Below, one piece after another: positions 32,996 through 44,429 of a stretch of 64,000 nucleotides of DNA. The stretch is from positions 124,001 to 188,000 of the forward strand of contig RBKR01000010.1 of the NCBI GenBank assembly GCA_004835665.1. The letters run 5' to 3'. The position numbers were made by a program, and so were the translations under genes. How positions within the stretch are numbered: position 1 is the first letter of the stretch; each line of letters opens with the position of its first letter. This DNA is from Phoma sp. XZ068. Lineage: Eukaryota; Ascomycota; Dothideomycetes; Pleosporales; Didymellaceae. The notes beneath the pieces are model-generated. The model did no database searches and was not told the origin of the DNA. It saw only the letters and a list, made by a program, of their open reading frames with translations.

Positions 32996-34899
32996 CCGCC
33001 GCAGCAGCTATACAAGCGCTCTGTTCGCGCCACAAAGAGAAGGCAGTGGCTACTGAAAATTGGGTTTCAGCATGCACCTAGTTTAGTTAAGGGGATAGAA
33101 TGTAATTATACGGCGTGAGAGAGGAAGAAAGAGCGCGACGTACTAAAAGCTAAGGAAGCTGAGGAACTCGCCGGACGTTCGCGACGCTGGTAGCACGAAT
33201 GTTCCAAACACGCAAGCGCAATGTCTCATAGATAAAGAGTATGACCCGAGAAGAAGGAAAGCTGTAGTGGCGCACCTGACTTAGAGCAGGCTCCGGCAGT
33301 CCCAGCCGAAACCACGTTGCGCAGCCGCAATTCTACTCTCCTACAGAGGTTTATAAAGCACAATCACACAATGCAAACGTACGATTCACATCACTTAGTG
33401 ACGGTTTTCATCCTCCCTTCTATCGTACTGACTCGATTTCAAAACATATACATTAGCATAAACATCAATATCGGGATAACTGTGTGTGTCTTCTCAACTG
33501 ATTATGAGTTCACTTGTTTACCGGTCGAGTCATGCCGCGTCACTTTGACCGGAGCTCCAAGCAAACAATGCGTTGGACTGATCATGCGCGCGACTGCCAT
33601 CGATGCCGTCTTCTCCCTAAGCTGATGATGGTTGTGGTGATGCTGACTGTCAGCAGCTTCTCGCTAGCAGGTCAGCTAAGCTGCTGACCGTGGTGCAAAC
33701 TGTCAGCACCTTTTTGATGGGTAACGCAGTTTGCTAAGCGAAGCGAGTCGGGTTACGTTCCTTCGCGACTCTCAGTGATGACTTGCTGAGAAAAACTCGA
33801 CAAACAGCGAGAAATCAATTTTTGGAATTACCTATCACAACAGCCTCAAAAACATCTGCCAGCGGCTGCAGTAGTCTCTACAGGCCATCACGCGTCCCCC
33901 CGCGTCGATTTGGCACCTCTAGAGTCGCTGTTGTGGCCCTGGCAGACACAGACGAACAAAATCAACGAGCAAGCTACTTAAAATGACACATCCACCAAAT
34001 GCAGCGGTAGCCATCTAGCCGCGACACAGCAACGCAAGACGCGACGACGGAGCCCAGACACCCCTAAGCATAACGGTCACAACATACACTACACAGTCAC
34101 TGATGGGCTTCCTGGTCAGCCCATCACCATCCAACAATGTCTGCAACGTCCCGCATCGACGAGCCCTCGGGCTGAACAGCATCACCTCTCGCACGAATCA
34201 CCTCACAGACATCCGGCATGCTACCATCGGTTCCACAACATACTTACAGATCATCAGACAGCCTCGTCCACTGTCGCCCCACCCAGTGTCGAAGGAGTGG
34301 TGCCCCTTCGACACACCCGACAAGGTCTGAGGAGACTCGCGCGAGAGCTCTCATGCTCAGTAGGCTCGACGGCACGCACGAGCGGAGCATCGCTCTTGTA
34401 GAGCCGTGTCACGATGAAGTGCTGTTGCCGCTGCGCCCGATGGCAGGTCACACCAGACAACACAGCCGCATAGGAACCTAGTGGACGGCACCACACACTG
34501 AAGAATATCGGAGATCGGGGAACATACTCTAGGCCCTGGGGGGCACGAGTGCAAGCTAGCACACGCGACAGCTGAACGCTAGGGGGAGACTGAAGGTATT
34601 ACGGTCGCAAAGCATGAGGCAAACGTGCCTCTATGAGCCTTGAAATAATGCTACACACATGAGGCTTCGAGTACGGCATACACACAGGAACACAACTAGA
34701 GCAACACAAACACAGGCAAACACGTCACTTCTAGAGGCGAAATGTACATAGCCGTAGATAGAAGCCAGACAACGCAGGCCTCTGGGGACAGATGGCTCTT
34801 TCGAGAGCGAATTGGGGCGGTGCAGATTCACGTCCGCACCGCGTCGGCTGTCTGCCACACCTGTCAACCGGGCATAGCTGCGAGCATCGCGGCTGAAAC
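32996..34899. other. Intergenic, GTCAGC-rich patch
   Basis: No gene supported. At 33635-33715 there is a dense run of GCTGAC/GTCAGC words in both orientations, able to fold, resembling 18.96-19.1 kb. A GC-rich ORF pair near 34.2-34.6 kb has no recognised family. Confidence 0.35.
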
Positions 34900-35041
34900 T
34901 GTTGCCAAATCACATGATCCTCATACACAGTCCTTACCCCACACAGTTAGATCACTCCTTGGTAGAGTATATAGTCTCGAGAGCTTTACTCTCCTTAAAG
35001 AACACAGCTCTCATTCTTCTTGCAGACTTCATGTTCTCACA
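34900..35041 (+). repeat. 142-bp solo LTR, copy 2, with 5-bp target duplication GAAAC
   Basis: Starts TGTTGCCAAATCACATGATC and ends GTTCTCACA. Flanks are GAAAC at 34895-34899 and 35042-35046. It has the same length as copy 1 with only a few differences, in the opposite orientation. Confidence 0.87.
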
Positions 35042-35054
35042 GAAACCGTGTAGG

Positions 35055-35081
35055 AACCAACCAACCAACCAACCAACCAAC
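35055..35081 (+). repeat. (AACC)n microsatellite
   Basis: Nearly seven AACC units, 14 bp downstream of solo LTR copy 2. Confidence 0.9.
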
Positions 35082-35646
35082 GATGGACGTTGGCGCATCT
35101 TCGCAAGCTGGAGGTTAGGTTTTGACCACTAATCCATGTCCTGAAGCCTCCGAGGTGGCGATGATCGTACTTTCCGACGCGAAGACAGGGGCGCATCGTT
35201 GTCGCAGCTTCCAGCGCTGCAGGCAGAATGCCGGAAAGTATGACCAAGTGTCGCAGGCCAAGCGCTGTCGTGAACATAAACTGCATTACTAATCGTGTTG
35301 TGTGAGGGCCTGGATATAAGCTGAGCTAGGATGCTAGAACAATACAACTCATGCGCACGCTTCTTGTTTTCCCCACATCTACAATACCCGCACCCAACCG
35401 TGCGACAACTGCTATACCGCCACCGGATAGCTACGACACTCTAGCATCTGATCATAGCTAACTTGTCTTCCATCTCGCATTCACAGATTGCAGACTCGAG
35501 CATCTGACGTTTACTGAAAAGATTAGATTATTGTACATTTTGCACGCTGTAAAGCCCGTCTCAATGATCGACCGGCTTGCCCATACCCTCCCATAACGCC
35601 ATATCCACCCGTCGCGTGCATCGTAGTCCGTCACCTCGCGAATAAT
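35082..35646. other. Intergenic, 3' side of hemerythrin gene
   Basis: Nothing recognisable beyond the 3' untranslated region of the next gene. Confidence 0.4.
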
Positions 35647-36404
35647 CTACTGCTTCGAAGGGTTGGGGCTGACAGTACCTTCGGGGAACTTGCAGAACAT
35701 GTCGGCGATGTGGTCGATGGGAGCAGCGAGCATGCCCATTGGACCCTCAAAGAGAGGATTCTCGCCAGCGTTCGGATGGCTCCTCGAAGGAATGAACATC
35801 TTGGTCCTGCCAAAGTTCGTTGCGAGACTCTCGGAGGCACCCTTGTTCTCAGGTGCAGCCAGCGCCTCCTCAAGAGCGGGCAGGTCGTCCTTCTCTTCCT
35901 CCTTGATGTGCTGGCCAAGCACCGACCACAGCTCCTTCAGCTTTAGGACATAGTTGGAGTCCGCAGCGTTCATGTTCTGGAATTCCTTAAGGAGCTCCTT
36001 GATCTACTACGCGTTAGCATAACTCACGATATGATGAGTGCAAGAACAAGGCCCGCCTGGTGATGCTGCTTGCGGTCCTTCTCAGCATGGTCGTGGCCCT
36101 CCTTGCCTATGTACCTCTCCATGGCAGGATAGACGAGCAGCTCTTCGGCTACAGAGTGTCGGGCAAGCTCCCAGGTGAACTGGTTGCCATACCGCGTCTG
36201 GTGATCGACATCGTCTGAATTGATCACCTCGTTATAGTACTTCTCGAGCTCACGGTGGTCCTTGGTAATGGCGTCTGAGATGGTCGACATGGCTGCAACA
36301 CGGGCACGAACCGAGGCGAATTTGTTGTTTACTGGAATGCGGGTGATCTGGGGCCTAAAGGCAGCTCTGGTAATAGACGATACGAAAGTACGGGAGAAGG
36401 ACAT
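35647..36404 (-). CDS. Hemerythrin (HHE cation-binding) domain protein, likely mitochondrial
   Basis: Two exons, about 234 aa, from ATG 36404. The first roughly 38 residues (MSFSRTFVSSITRAAFRPQI.., rich in Arg/Ser, no acids) look like a mitochondrial targeting peptide. The helical bundle with metal-ligand candidates follows: TKDHRELEKYYNEV, then LARHSVAEELLVYPAME, then HDHAEKDRKQHHQ. After the intron come KELLKEFQNMN and LGQHIKEEEKDDLP. These HxxxE and His positions match the di-iron HHE family. The function would be oxygen, NO or iron binding; the substrate is unknown. The intron (about 36004-36056) ends TAG with a GCTAAC branch. Its donor is unclear: CAG|GCGGGC at 36056, or GTTCTT nine bases further in. 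Both keep frame. Confidence 0.8.
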
Positions 36405-37275
36405 GTTGGAAAGAGAAGTTTGAACGCAATGTGCAGGGGTTTAATATGCTGTTGGAGCAGCGAGATATGGCCTGGCAGCCTTCATTGGCGCTTTCATTCC
36501 GCGAGCGAGTTTTCTACATTCCTACGTCACTCCATCGTAACACATCCAGCACCGTCCACGATATCTGTTGTCAGACGAACAAGGCGCTTTTGCGTCCGCT
36601 GACAACTGCGTTGCTATCATTGGCAAGGAAGCAACAGCCGTGTCCGTGCGTGACCTTGATTGAAGATACTCCTCGGACGACTGCCCATTGGACAACATCA
36701 CTTTTACGAAGGAGCTAACGTCCATCGCCCGTAAGCGAGAAATACCCACTCAGCGAGATGGATCCAACTTCAATCCAAACCAACCCTCCCCACGTTCACC
36801 TATAGACTTGTGGTCTTTGCCATATTGTTCCCTAGGTTCTTCTCTGTCACCTTGCTTGTTGTGACAAATGATTTACGATAGCTGTGGTCGTAGCGGCAGT
36901 CATCTCGCACGCTGCGCGTACAACAGTATATAGGCACCGGTGAAGAAGCAAGAGCAGCAGCCAAGGAAGCAGTGGAAGTAGGCAAGGCCTTCCTAGAGAT
37001 GACAAGACAGATCAAAAACACACAGGATCACAGACAGGTGGCGCGATCAGCTACGCTGCGATGGCAGCTAGAGGCGCGACGCTTGCAGGTACACTACACA
37101 AGTTCCTAGAATACCGTCAATCTCTTCCGTCATCAAACGATCATTGAAGAAATCACGTTCGGAGTGGACGGCAGAAGATTTCGCAGTATTCAACGTATTT
37201 TTAGACTTGTCCGTCAGGGTAATCCCTCCTCAGACCTGGGCCCCTGCCTTTTTATGGAGCACAGTTTAGGTACGT
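36405..37275. other. Intergenic, nothing recognised
   Basis: Promoter side of the hemerythrin gene, and the point where the Zn2Cys6 relic stops. Confidence 0.4.
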
Positions 37276-38194
37276 CTACCATGCATTATGCATGGTAGCA
37301 TCTCCACTTTTATAGAACGGGTTAATTAGCGGGTCGGGCCGGTTAAGAAGAGGTACCGAAGAACCAAAGTTTTCCGATGGCCTGTGTCGGCTGCTCTTCC
37401 ACAAGAGGGGCAAGGAACTGAGCACCACCGTCGGCGGCCACAATGGGGTGGGTGAGTACGGCATCCCCCACTCTCCCAATGGAAAGTAGTTTTCGATGTG
37501 TGAAGGAAAGGCAGCATCACTTGACGCCGGGTAGGTTTGCAATGAGTTGCTAGAACGTTGTCTAGCAAAACTAGTGGCTCCTGATTGGTGACATTGAAGC
37601 AGGTCCTCATCTAGAAGGTCAAGGCCGTCATTGGAGATGACTGACCTAGAAAGGTCGGCGACCTCGAGACTTGTGACACTTCTGTTTTTATCGGACGTTG
37701 AGCCTTCTCTTGATCGCTTCCCAAGTGTTCCCAATGCCATTGTCGGTGCATGGGCAGAGCTGTCATCTCCAAGCCCTCGTGTAGCAGCACTAGTGACGCA
37801 TCAGATTTTGGAGACATACCGAGCTCCATCAGTTTCTTAATCTTTTCTAGCCCCTCATCGTCAACATGAACAGCCAAATCGTCCAAAAGAGAAATGAGCC
37901 GACTGTTCTGCTCGATAGCTCTACGGGAATTGATGATGCAATCTTGAGAGTTTGGGAGACAGACTCTTCCAAGCGATCGCTTCGAGCCTGTGAATAGGTG
38001 CAACTCATATGGTGATCCACACAGTTCCGACAAGGCGGCCGCTCGCCAGTACATTTGACCTTGCGCTTGCGACAGTTATTGCATGCTTGCGGCGCCTGGT
38101 GTTTGGCATGTTTGTCTTGAAGGGACTTCCGGTCGTGGTCAAACCTTTTAAGCCGGGGAATCGGTACCTTAAGTGTGGGAGGTTCGTTCTTCAT
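37276..38194 (-). pseudogene. Zn2Cys6 transcription factor, frameshifted and 3'-truncated
   Basis: From ATG 38194 (MKNEPPTLKVPIPRLKRF) the frame reaches a clean Zn2Cys6 cluster (ACNNCRKRKVKCTGERPPC, then RNC and a last Cys) and TYSQARSDRLEE. A 44-bp intron (37921-37964, GTCTGT...CGTAG) then gives EE|AIEQNSRLISLLDDLAVHVDD in frame. Near 37790 the frame must shift by one to continue as ATRGLGDDSSAHAPTM, then SLEVADLSRSV and DGLDLLDEDLLQ. That is the block before the fungal-specific middle domain in this regulator family. The ORF ends at 37276, well short of the 600-800 residues usual for the family. No middle homology domain follows. The frameshift and missing 3' half suggest a pseudogene. A sequencing error would not explain the missing half. 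Confidence 0.7.
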
Positions 38195-38648
38195 GCCGTT
38201 AAACCATCGGATGGTGTGATTATTGAATAGGTGGGCCTTGGACGGCGACGTTAAGAAAAATGGGTTGGAAAATGGGTCGCTACCGGCTCCCATTCATTCT
38301 CCTAACGTGTGGCAGTTCGCAGGTGGACGCAAGATGACGCAAATTTTTGATGGTGAAAGTGGAGAGGTAGCTAAACTTGATTCAGCCTGTAGTCATCCAA
38401 CCAATCAGTCTCGCCCCTCGCCGCGCCAAAACAAACCCCACCACGCTAACCGACGGGGCATGCAGCAAGGGGCTAAGGCAGCTATGAGGTTACCAATCAG
38501 GCGCCGCACATGCTCTTGTCGGTGCACTAAAGGTGTACTATGACATCATGGACAGTGTCCGCCCCGTGGGGTAGTCTTGCATTTGATGACAACCCGAGCA
38601 ACTCACAACATTGTCCAAACAATCATAACATGCTCCACAACAGCAGCA
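38195..38648. other. Divergent promoter region between Zn2Cys6 relic and bZIP gene
   Basis: Shared upstream region of two divergently oriented regulators. A TGACATCA-like (CRE-type) word, ATGACATCATGG, occurs at 38539-38550 upstream of the bZIP gene and could allow autoregulation by an ATF/CREB factor; that is inference. Confidence 0.4.
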
Positions 38649-39695
38649 ATGGACTTTAACACGAACTTAGTAGATTGGGCCAACGATGCCTATATTCTCC
38701 TCGATAGAAAAGACGGTACTCGTTCCTCGTCTGTGAAATACGCGGCCTTCAGCAACCCCCAAACCTGTGTTCCAGCCCCGGTCTTCTCCTTTCCACCCTC
38801 GCTTCTAGCTCAAGCCTCCATCGAGCGGTATTGCCAGATCACGCCGCCAATAGACATCTCCCCTGCTGAGCTGCGACGCGATTCTTTGCTCGAGGACCCC
38901 CTTCCCGTCCAGCAGCCGCAGAACAAGCCGCTACGGCTAGATGACCGAAACGTGGAGGCTTTCCAGAACTATCAGTCGCAGCAACCAGGCTTGCAACAGC
39001 TCTCACACCAGGATTCACCAGTTCGGGCTTCCAAACGCCGCCGCACCTCAAAGCCAGCTCCAGCCGATCAGAGCCCACCATCTCCACCGACATCTCAACA
39101 GACGGATAACCCCAGCCCACAACCGCCGAAGCGCAAGCGTGGCCGACCGAAGTCACTGCGCCAGATGGTTGAAGCCTGCACCGTCGACGGCTTCCTGGTT
39201 CAGGTGTCACTGGCTCGCCAATCCCACCTTGAGAAGAACCGCGTCGCAGCATGCAAGTGTCGCATGCGCAAGAAGGAGTACATCAACGGGCTCGAGAGCC
39301 GCGCTCGGGAGCACTCGAACAGGAACAGATTACTCAAGGAGGATGTTTCGCTACTGCGTGAAGAGATGCTGAAACTAAAGAGCGAAGTACTGCGGCACGC
39401 TGGATGTGGATTCGGGCCGGTCGAGAAATATCTTGCGCGATGCGTTGATGACCTGCTCGATACTAAGGCAGCCACGGGCATACCCGGGTCAGGGAAACGA
39501 AGCCGGACGCAGAGCCTAGCGGTCAGCATGATAAGCCCGAGCGAATTCTTGCGCCTGCCGAGTGCAGACTTGCCGCCGAACCGGATAGCCGGAGGGTTTC
39601 GGCATCAGGAGGATCATAGCGGGTTTGATCTGCTTGAAGATATCGATGACAAGATAAGAAGCCCAAATGTCTGTCCAGGCATTTCCACAATATGA
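38649..39695 (+). CDS. ATF/CREB-type bZIP transcription factor with AT-hook-like motif
   Basis: A 348-aa single-exon regulator from ATG 38649 (MDFNTNLVDWANDAYILLD). An in-frame ATG at 38586 would add 21 residues. The N-terminal half is Pro/Gln/Ser-rich. A GRP-type AT-hook-like motif, PPKRKRGRPKS, lies at about 160. The basic region is at about 193-217: QSHLEKNRVAACKCRMRKKE. The NxxAAxKCR signature is that of ATF/CREB factors, which bind TGACGTCA-type sites as dimers. The leucine zipper follows (about 218-255) with heptad positions in LESRAREHSNRNRLLKEDVS and LLREEMLKLKSEVLRH. The C-terminal tail is short and Ser/Pro-rich. Fungal members act in stress, conidiation or secondary-metabolite control; the specific role is unknown. 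It seems intact. Confidence 0.88.
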   Translation: MDFNTNLVDWANDAYILLDRKDGTRSSSVKYAAFSNPQTCVPAPVFSFPPSLLAQASIERYCQITPPIDISPAELRRDSLLEDPLPVQQPQNKPLRLDDRNVEAFQNYQSQQPGLQQLSHQDSPVRASKRRRTSKPAPADQSPPSPPTSQQTDNPSPQPPKRKRGRPKSLRQMVEACTVDGFLVQVSLARQSHLEKNRVAACKCRMRKKEYINGLESRAREHSNRNRLLKEDVSLLREEMLKLKSEVLRHAGCGFGPVEKYLARCVDDLLDTKAATGIPGSGKRSRTQSLAVSMISPSEFLRLPSADLPPNRIAGGFRHQEDHSGFDLLEDIDDKIRSPNVCPGISTI

Positions 39696-41383
39696 ATCAT
39701 TGGCATTGATTACTCCTCAAACCTATAGCTGGATGTTTTGCGCTTCGAATGGGGCATTGATGGTTCTTTCAATTTTCAACGACTGTATGCTACCCACCAT
39801 CTTCGGCATCTGGCGTCCACCCTCCTCGTGCCCCTGGCGAAGCGAGTCTGGCTGAAAGCACAGCGTGATGTTTAGACCAAAAAGATGTTGACGCCACGAA
39901 TAGTATGTTCCTTTTAAAGTCTACGAGAAAAGGGAAGTCTGACGTCTGCGGCAACTGAGATGATCACGTACCCTACGAGGTGACCCAACTCGTAATTGAC
40001 ATGACGGATTTGTTGAGTTCGATGATAAACAGTAGGAAACCAGGCTGACAATTGTATAGAGATCAGGGCAAAAAGTTAGCTAGGGGCACTATGTGGAGAC
40101 ATTCTACGCATCCTACGCCCAATGCAGCCAGATCGGCCGGATCCGGTACCCGAACGCTCAACTCACGCCTCGTACCTAATTAGGAAACCGTACAGCCGTA
40201 ATACGGGTCAAAAGTTGGTACGGTACGGTCAAATTACTATAGGCGACTCACTACGGTACGTACCGCCCAAAACCAACTACGGACCGTACTCTACGGCCAG
40301 TAATACCGACTGTTGCCAGCGCTGGTCGAAGGCAGGTGTGGTGCAGCTTCCAAGGCGCTTAAGCGTTGAGTGGGTTGAGTTGCGCGCGTCAACTGCATGA
40401 GCCCTGGGTCCATGCGATGGTTTTGCTGGATGTGCATCCTGAGGCGCATCACAAGTTCGTTTTGATATCCTTTGTGCGAAGAGGATGTGCGGGCTAGTCT
40501 GGCGGCCACGGTATGCTTCAGTGAGAGTATCCGAGGCTGTGAACCTTGTATCGTATACATTAGTGGATGGCTTCCAGTCTATGGAAAGGACATCCCATAG
40601 TTGACCACAGCTTGGGAGGCTTCGAGTAATCGGAGCACTGTAAGGACAGAGCGACCGACGAAGGGATTATTTAGCGTCATCTATTAAGGTGAGCCTAAAA
40701 TTTCATAGTTTCATAAATGGTGTAGACAACCGTACCCGCCGTACGATCTTCTGCTCATTGATAAGGAATGTGGCCCTTAAACAAACACCCTCCTCCTCAG
40801 TGAGGACCCCGTAATCGCAACTAATCGTATGACTGGCATCGCTGAGTAGTGGAATAATGACCTACCCAAGCCGCCGTATTGTCTAGATACGTTATGCCTT
40901 TAAAAGATGCATCGCCTGAACAAAGGTATTGCCGTTAACAGCTTGGAGTAAATGTGTAAGAACGTAATTTCTATTCCTCGATATTGATTTACTAGCTAAT
41001 TGCCTATGCTGGTTAGCGTACACAGGCAGGCACCCTCGAATTCGATCTGTCCACAAATACGAAAGCACTTGAACTTCGCATACAGTCAGCTATTTGTGGG
41101 TCTACGATGTCATTCAACCCTAACACTACGGTGGCCACTAGAGACTTTTCGCTGCTGTTGTTTTAGCTTGTGGGTCACGAGCAGCAGTTAGCGCTCACCT
41201 TTTGTGTCGGATGAAAGCCAGCCAATCAGCGCTCTTTTGCTGGCAAATATGGCGAGTTGACGGAATTAGATATGAAAGGACGATCGGATTGAAGTTTTAG
41301 TTTGCAAAAATATCGCCAGCGCCTCTTGCTCAATCAGCTACTTCCTGCTCAAAGTGGGCATCTTAACACACTATCGTACTCGT
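39696..41383. other. Intergenic, GTAC/CGTA-rich patch
   Basis: No gene supported. At 40135-40310 the words GTAC, CGTA and TACGG recur unusually often (GGTACGGTACGGTC, ACGGTACGTACCG), a possible diverged repeat. Confidence 0.35.
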
Positions 41384-42406
41384 TCACTCTTCTTTAACGA
41401 CCTCGGCATATGACAGCGTGGTCGCTTTCCCATGGCTCTCAGATCCGTTGTTGCTAAACCCGGTCGCCCTGCCCAAGCCCATACCAACCTCTACACTAAC
41501 TTGGACGCAATTCTTGCTGTTCTCTTGTAAATCGTTATCGAATTTAATGCGACCGTGCTGGAATGCAACGATGATAGAAGAACCACCGAACTGGAAGAGC
41601 CCTAGCTCCTCTCCCTTATCGATTCTAGATCCCGGTTGCTGGAATTTATCGTGAATCCTACGTTTTGTTAGTGAAAGGACGGTCTAAGGTAGTTGAGCCA
41701 AGCGCACTGTACGGTGCCCACATCAGTAGCTCCAATGGCCACAAAGAGCACCTCGCCAAACTCAGGCGAGTCAATGACGACATAGTCTCGCGCGTTGTTC
41801 GTCAGGCTGTTGACTCTGCTCCTCAGCGCAATGGGATCGACCTGATAGTAGTTGCCGGGCAAACTTCTAAACTCCTTGATCGTGCCTGATACCGGACTAT
41901 GATATCTATGATAGTCTTGTGGAGAGAGTCGGAAACTGGCGACTGCTGCGTTCTTGAAGCGCGCCCCAAGCCTGTTATCCATGACAAGATTCGTAATATT
42001 GAACTCGGTACCCTTGATCCGTAGCTTCTTCGACTCAGTAACGGTCTCGTAAGTGACGACGCGGGCATCGGCGACCACGGTCGCGCGCTTAGGGTTGGTG
42101 GACTCTTCAAGAGGCCGTACACCTTCCCTGTGCTTGCGCACGAAGAAGTCTTCGAACGTAGAATACTTCTCCGGATCGGATGGCTCGAAATCGTCCATGT
42201 TGATGCCGAAGAAGTCTATGAAGCCTTTTATTTTGTTGTGGGAGATGGGCTTGCCTTCTTCAATCCCAGCTTTTGTGTTCCTGTGATGCATCCATAGCCG
42301 CATTGCGTGCGTTGTATCGATCCATTCCACAATCGGGTTGAAGAGGATGATAAGTTTGAGTTTCTTGAGGAGGGGTTCTTGTTCGTTTTCTAGCTTGCCG
42401 GTCTTC
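41384..42406 (-). CDS. Phosphatidylserine decarboxylase-type protein, 5' end missing or unresolved
   Basis: Exons 41384-41657 and 41708 to at least 42406 encode a decarboxylase that would make phosphatidylethanolamine from phosphatidylserine. The 50-bp intron (GTGCGC...CACTAAC...GTAG) joins GTV|QIHDKFQQPG in frame. Family landmarks: RKTGKLENEQEPLLKKLKL, NPIVEWIDTTHAM, FEDFFVRKHREGVRP, ADARVVTYE, SPQDYHRYHSPVSG, RDYVVIDSPEFGEVLFVAIG and the self-cleavage site FQFGGSSIIVAF, whose Ser becomes the pyruvoyl group. It ends SLGRAT-like (GMGLGRATGF) plus a short tail. Upstream, at 42406, there is an AG acceptor (CACCATCAG|GAAGACC). I cannot place the first exon in the 143 bp before transposon 3 begins at 42550, so the gene is probably 5'-truncated. 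Confidence 0.75.
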
Positions 42407-42549
42407 CTGATGGTGAGTGATACACTCTGTGCCTGGCGAGCGCTTTACGCACCTTGCGATTGAGCGAAGCCCAGCCGACCTGACGGTGCGCTATCTGTTG
42501 GGAAAATGTCAGTTACGTCATGCGTATGTGTATAGTCGTTCACCCACTA

Positions 42550-44429
42550 CCGTGTTCGCCGGATCAATGCACGCGTCGGGTCAATGCACGCGATCACCAA
42601 AACATCCCAAAATCCTCAACACTATAACTCCACCAAATCATGTCTGTTGAAGAAGCCCTTAAACATGCACGCGCAGCGAGTTCAGACGGAACGATTTGCT
42701 ACCAAGAAGTTGCTAATCAGACAGGGTTGTAGCGCTCGACGTTGTCGCGCAGAGACCGAGGCGTGACAACCCCGCGTGCAGAGGCAGACTTGCGACGACG
42801 AAAGCTCAGCCCACAACAAGAGCGCGAGCTTTGTGAGTACATAGAAGTACTTACTGAGCATCGCCTTCCTCCTACAAGGCAAATGGTGCAGAATTTCGCC
42901 GCAGAGATAGCCCACGAGAGCGTTGGCGACACCTGGGTGTCCGACTTCCTCGACCGTCATCGCGACACTCTCCTCTACAAATGGTGCACTGCTATGGATA
43001 AACAGCGCCATTATGCTGATTCCCCTGCAAAGTACAAGCAATACTTTGAGCTCCTGCACTACACTATCACTAAATATGAAGTGGAACCTCGCAATACATA
43101 CAATATGGATGAGAAGGGCTTCGCGATCGGTCTCATTGGCAGGAGCAAGCGCATCTTCTCCAAACAATCGTACGAGGTCAAGAAGAACAAGCAATCGCTA
43201 CAGGATGGCAACAGAGAGTGGGTGACACTGCTGGCAAGCGTGTGCGCGGATGATTCAGCATTGCCGCCAGGCCTCATATTTACAGGCAGGACTAACACTA
43301 TACAAAGCAGCTGGGTTGAGGATATCGAGCCAGGAAAACACTCAGTATTTGGTACTGCAACGCCCTCAGGCTGGACGAATGACGAAGTAGGGCTTGCTTG
43401 GCTAGAGCAGCTGTTCAATCGCTACACCAAGAAGAAAGCTCGCAAAAACTGGCGATTGCTCATCATTGATGGCCACGGCTCTCACATAAAGTTAACAATG
43501 GCCTTTATCAAGTATTGCGATCGCCATCGAATTCTGCTACTGATATTCCCCCCACACAGTACCCACACGCTGCAGCCGCTCGATGTGGTGTGCTTCTCGC
43601 CCTTGGCTTCGAATTACAGCGCAATTGTCACAAAACACCTTCACAATAGCCAGGCCTTGCTAGGGGTGCCTAAGAGCGACTTCTTTAACCTGTTCTACGA
43701 GGCCTGGCAGCAGACTTTCACCAAAGGATTGGTGCTTAGTGCCTTCGAGAACACAGGCATATCACCACTTAATGGGCAGGTAATCCTGCAGCGATATGAG
43801 AAGCATGGAAACGAGGACCTAGCACTCCTCCACCATTTGAGGGAAGCAATTGGCGATCAATCGACCGTACTTTCAAGGCTGGAGTGCCAGAACAGAGCAC
43901 CGAGGAGGCAAAGCAGCTGCGGCGAACGCTCCACCATCTAGCAGCTCACAATGAGCTTCTCAACGCGGAAAACAAAGGCCTTCGCGCTGAGGTTTTGCAG
44001 CAAAGGCCCTCTACGAAGGACCGCAGTACGCTTGACTTGCAACAACGGAAGGAGTACCGTTCGCCAGCTGTGCTCTACTCTCCACGCAAAGTGAGGGAAG
44101 CTCGCTATCGCAACAAGGTCCACGAGAAGGGAAAACTTGCAGAAGAAGCTGCCAAACATAAGCGTAAGGAGAAGAGAGCTACTACAGCACTGCAGAAGCA
44201 GAGTCAAAGGCGTACAAAGAGCGGCTGGAGGTATCAAGGGTCAAGAAGGCCGAACAGGCAGCTGAACGAGAGCGCAAAAAGAGAGAGCGCGACGCTGCAA
44301 AAGCTATACAATTGCCCCAATCAAGTAAGCGCAAGGCCTCACAGAAGCCACCTACAAAGCCTTGTAAGAAACAGAGACGTTCTGCGGGTGCACGGCGGCG
44401 GCGCTGGAGGACCACCATCAACACCACTA
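42550..44429 (+). mobile_element. Pogo-type DNA transposon 3, broken, right end missing
   Basis: The left end is at 42550 (CCGTGTTCGCCGG) after TA (42548-42549). Subterminal direct repeats TCAATGCACGCG lie at 42564 and 42580, the same layout as element 2. The right terminal repeat is absent: the sequence runs directly into element 4 in opposite orientation at about 44430. Confidence 0.8.
42640..44429 (+). pseudogene. Pogo-family transposase with stop codon and frameshift
   Basis: The gene starts at ATG 42640 (MSVEEALKHARAASS). It is stopped by TAG at 42729, inside the N-terminal helix-turn-helix (QTGL*RSTLSRR), then open to 43941. The catalytic core is complete. The first Asp is in NTYNMDEKGFAIGLIGRSKRI, the second in RLLIIDGHGSH and the third in THTLQPLDVVCFSPL. 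Near 43880-43940 the frame shifts by one and continues as QLRRTLHHLAAHNELL to a Lys/Arg-rich coiled coil. A further shift near 44210 is needed to follow the family sequence to KRKASQKPP. It is about 75% as long as element 2's protein in clean frame and is inactive as it stands. Confidence 0.85.
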
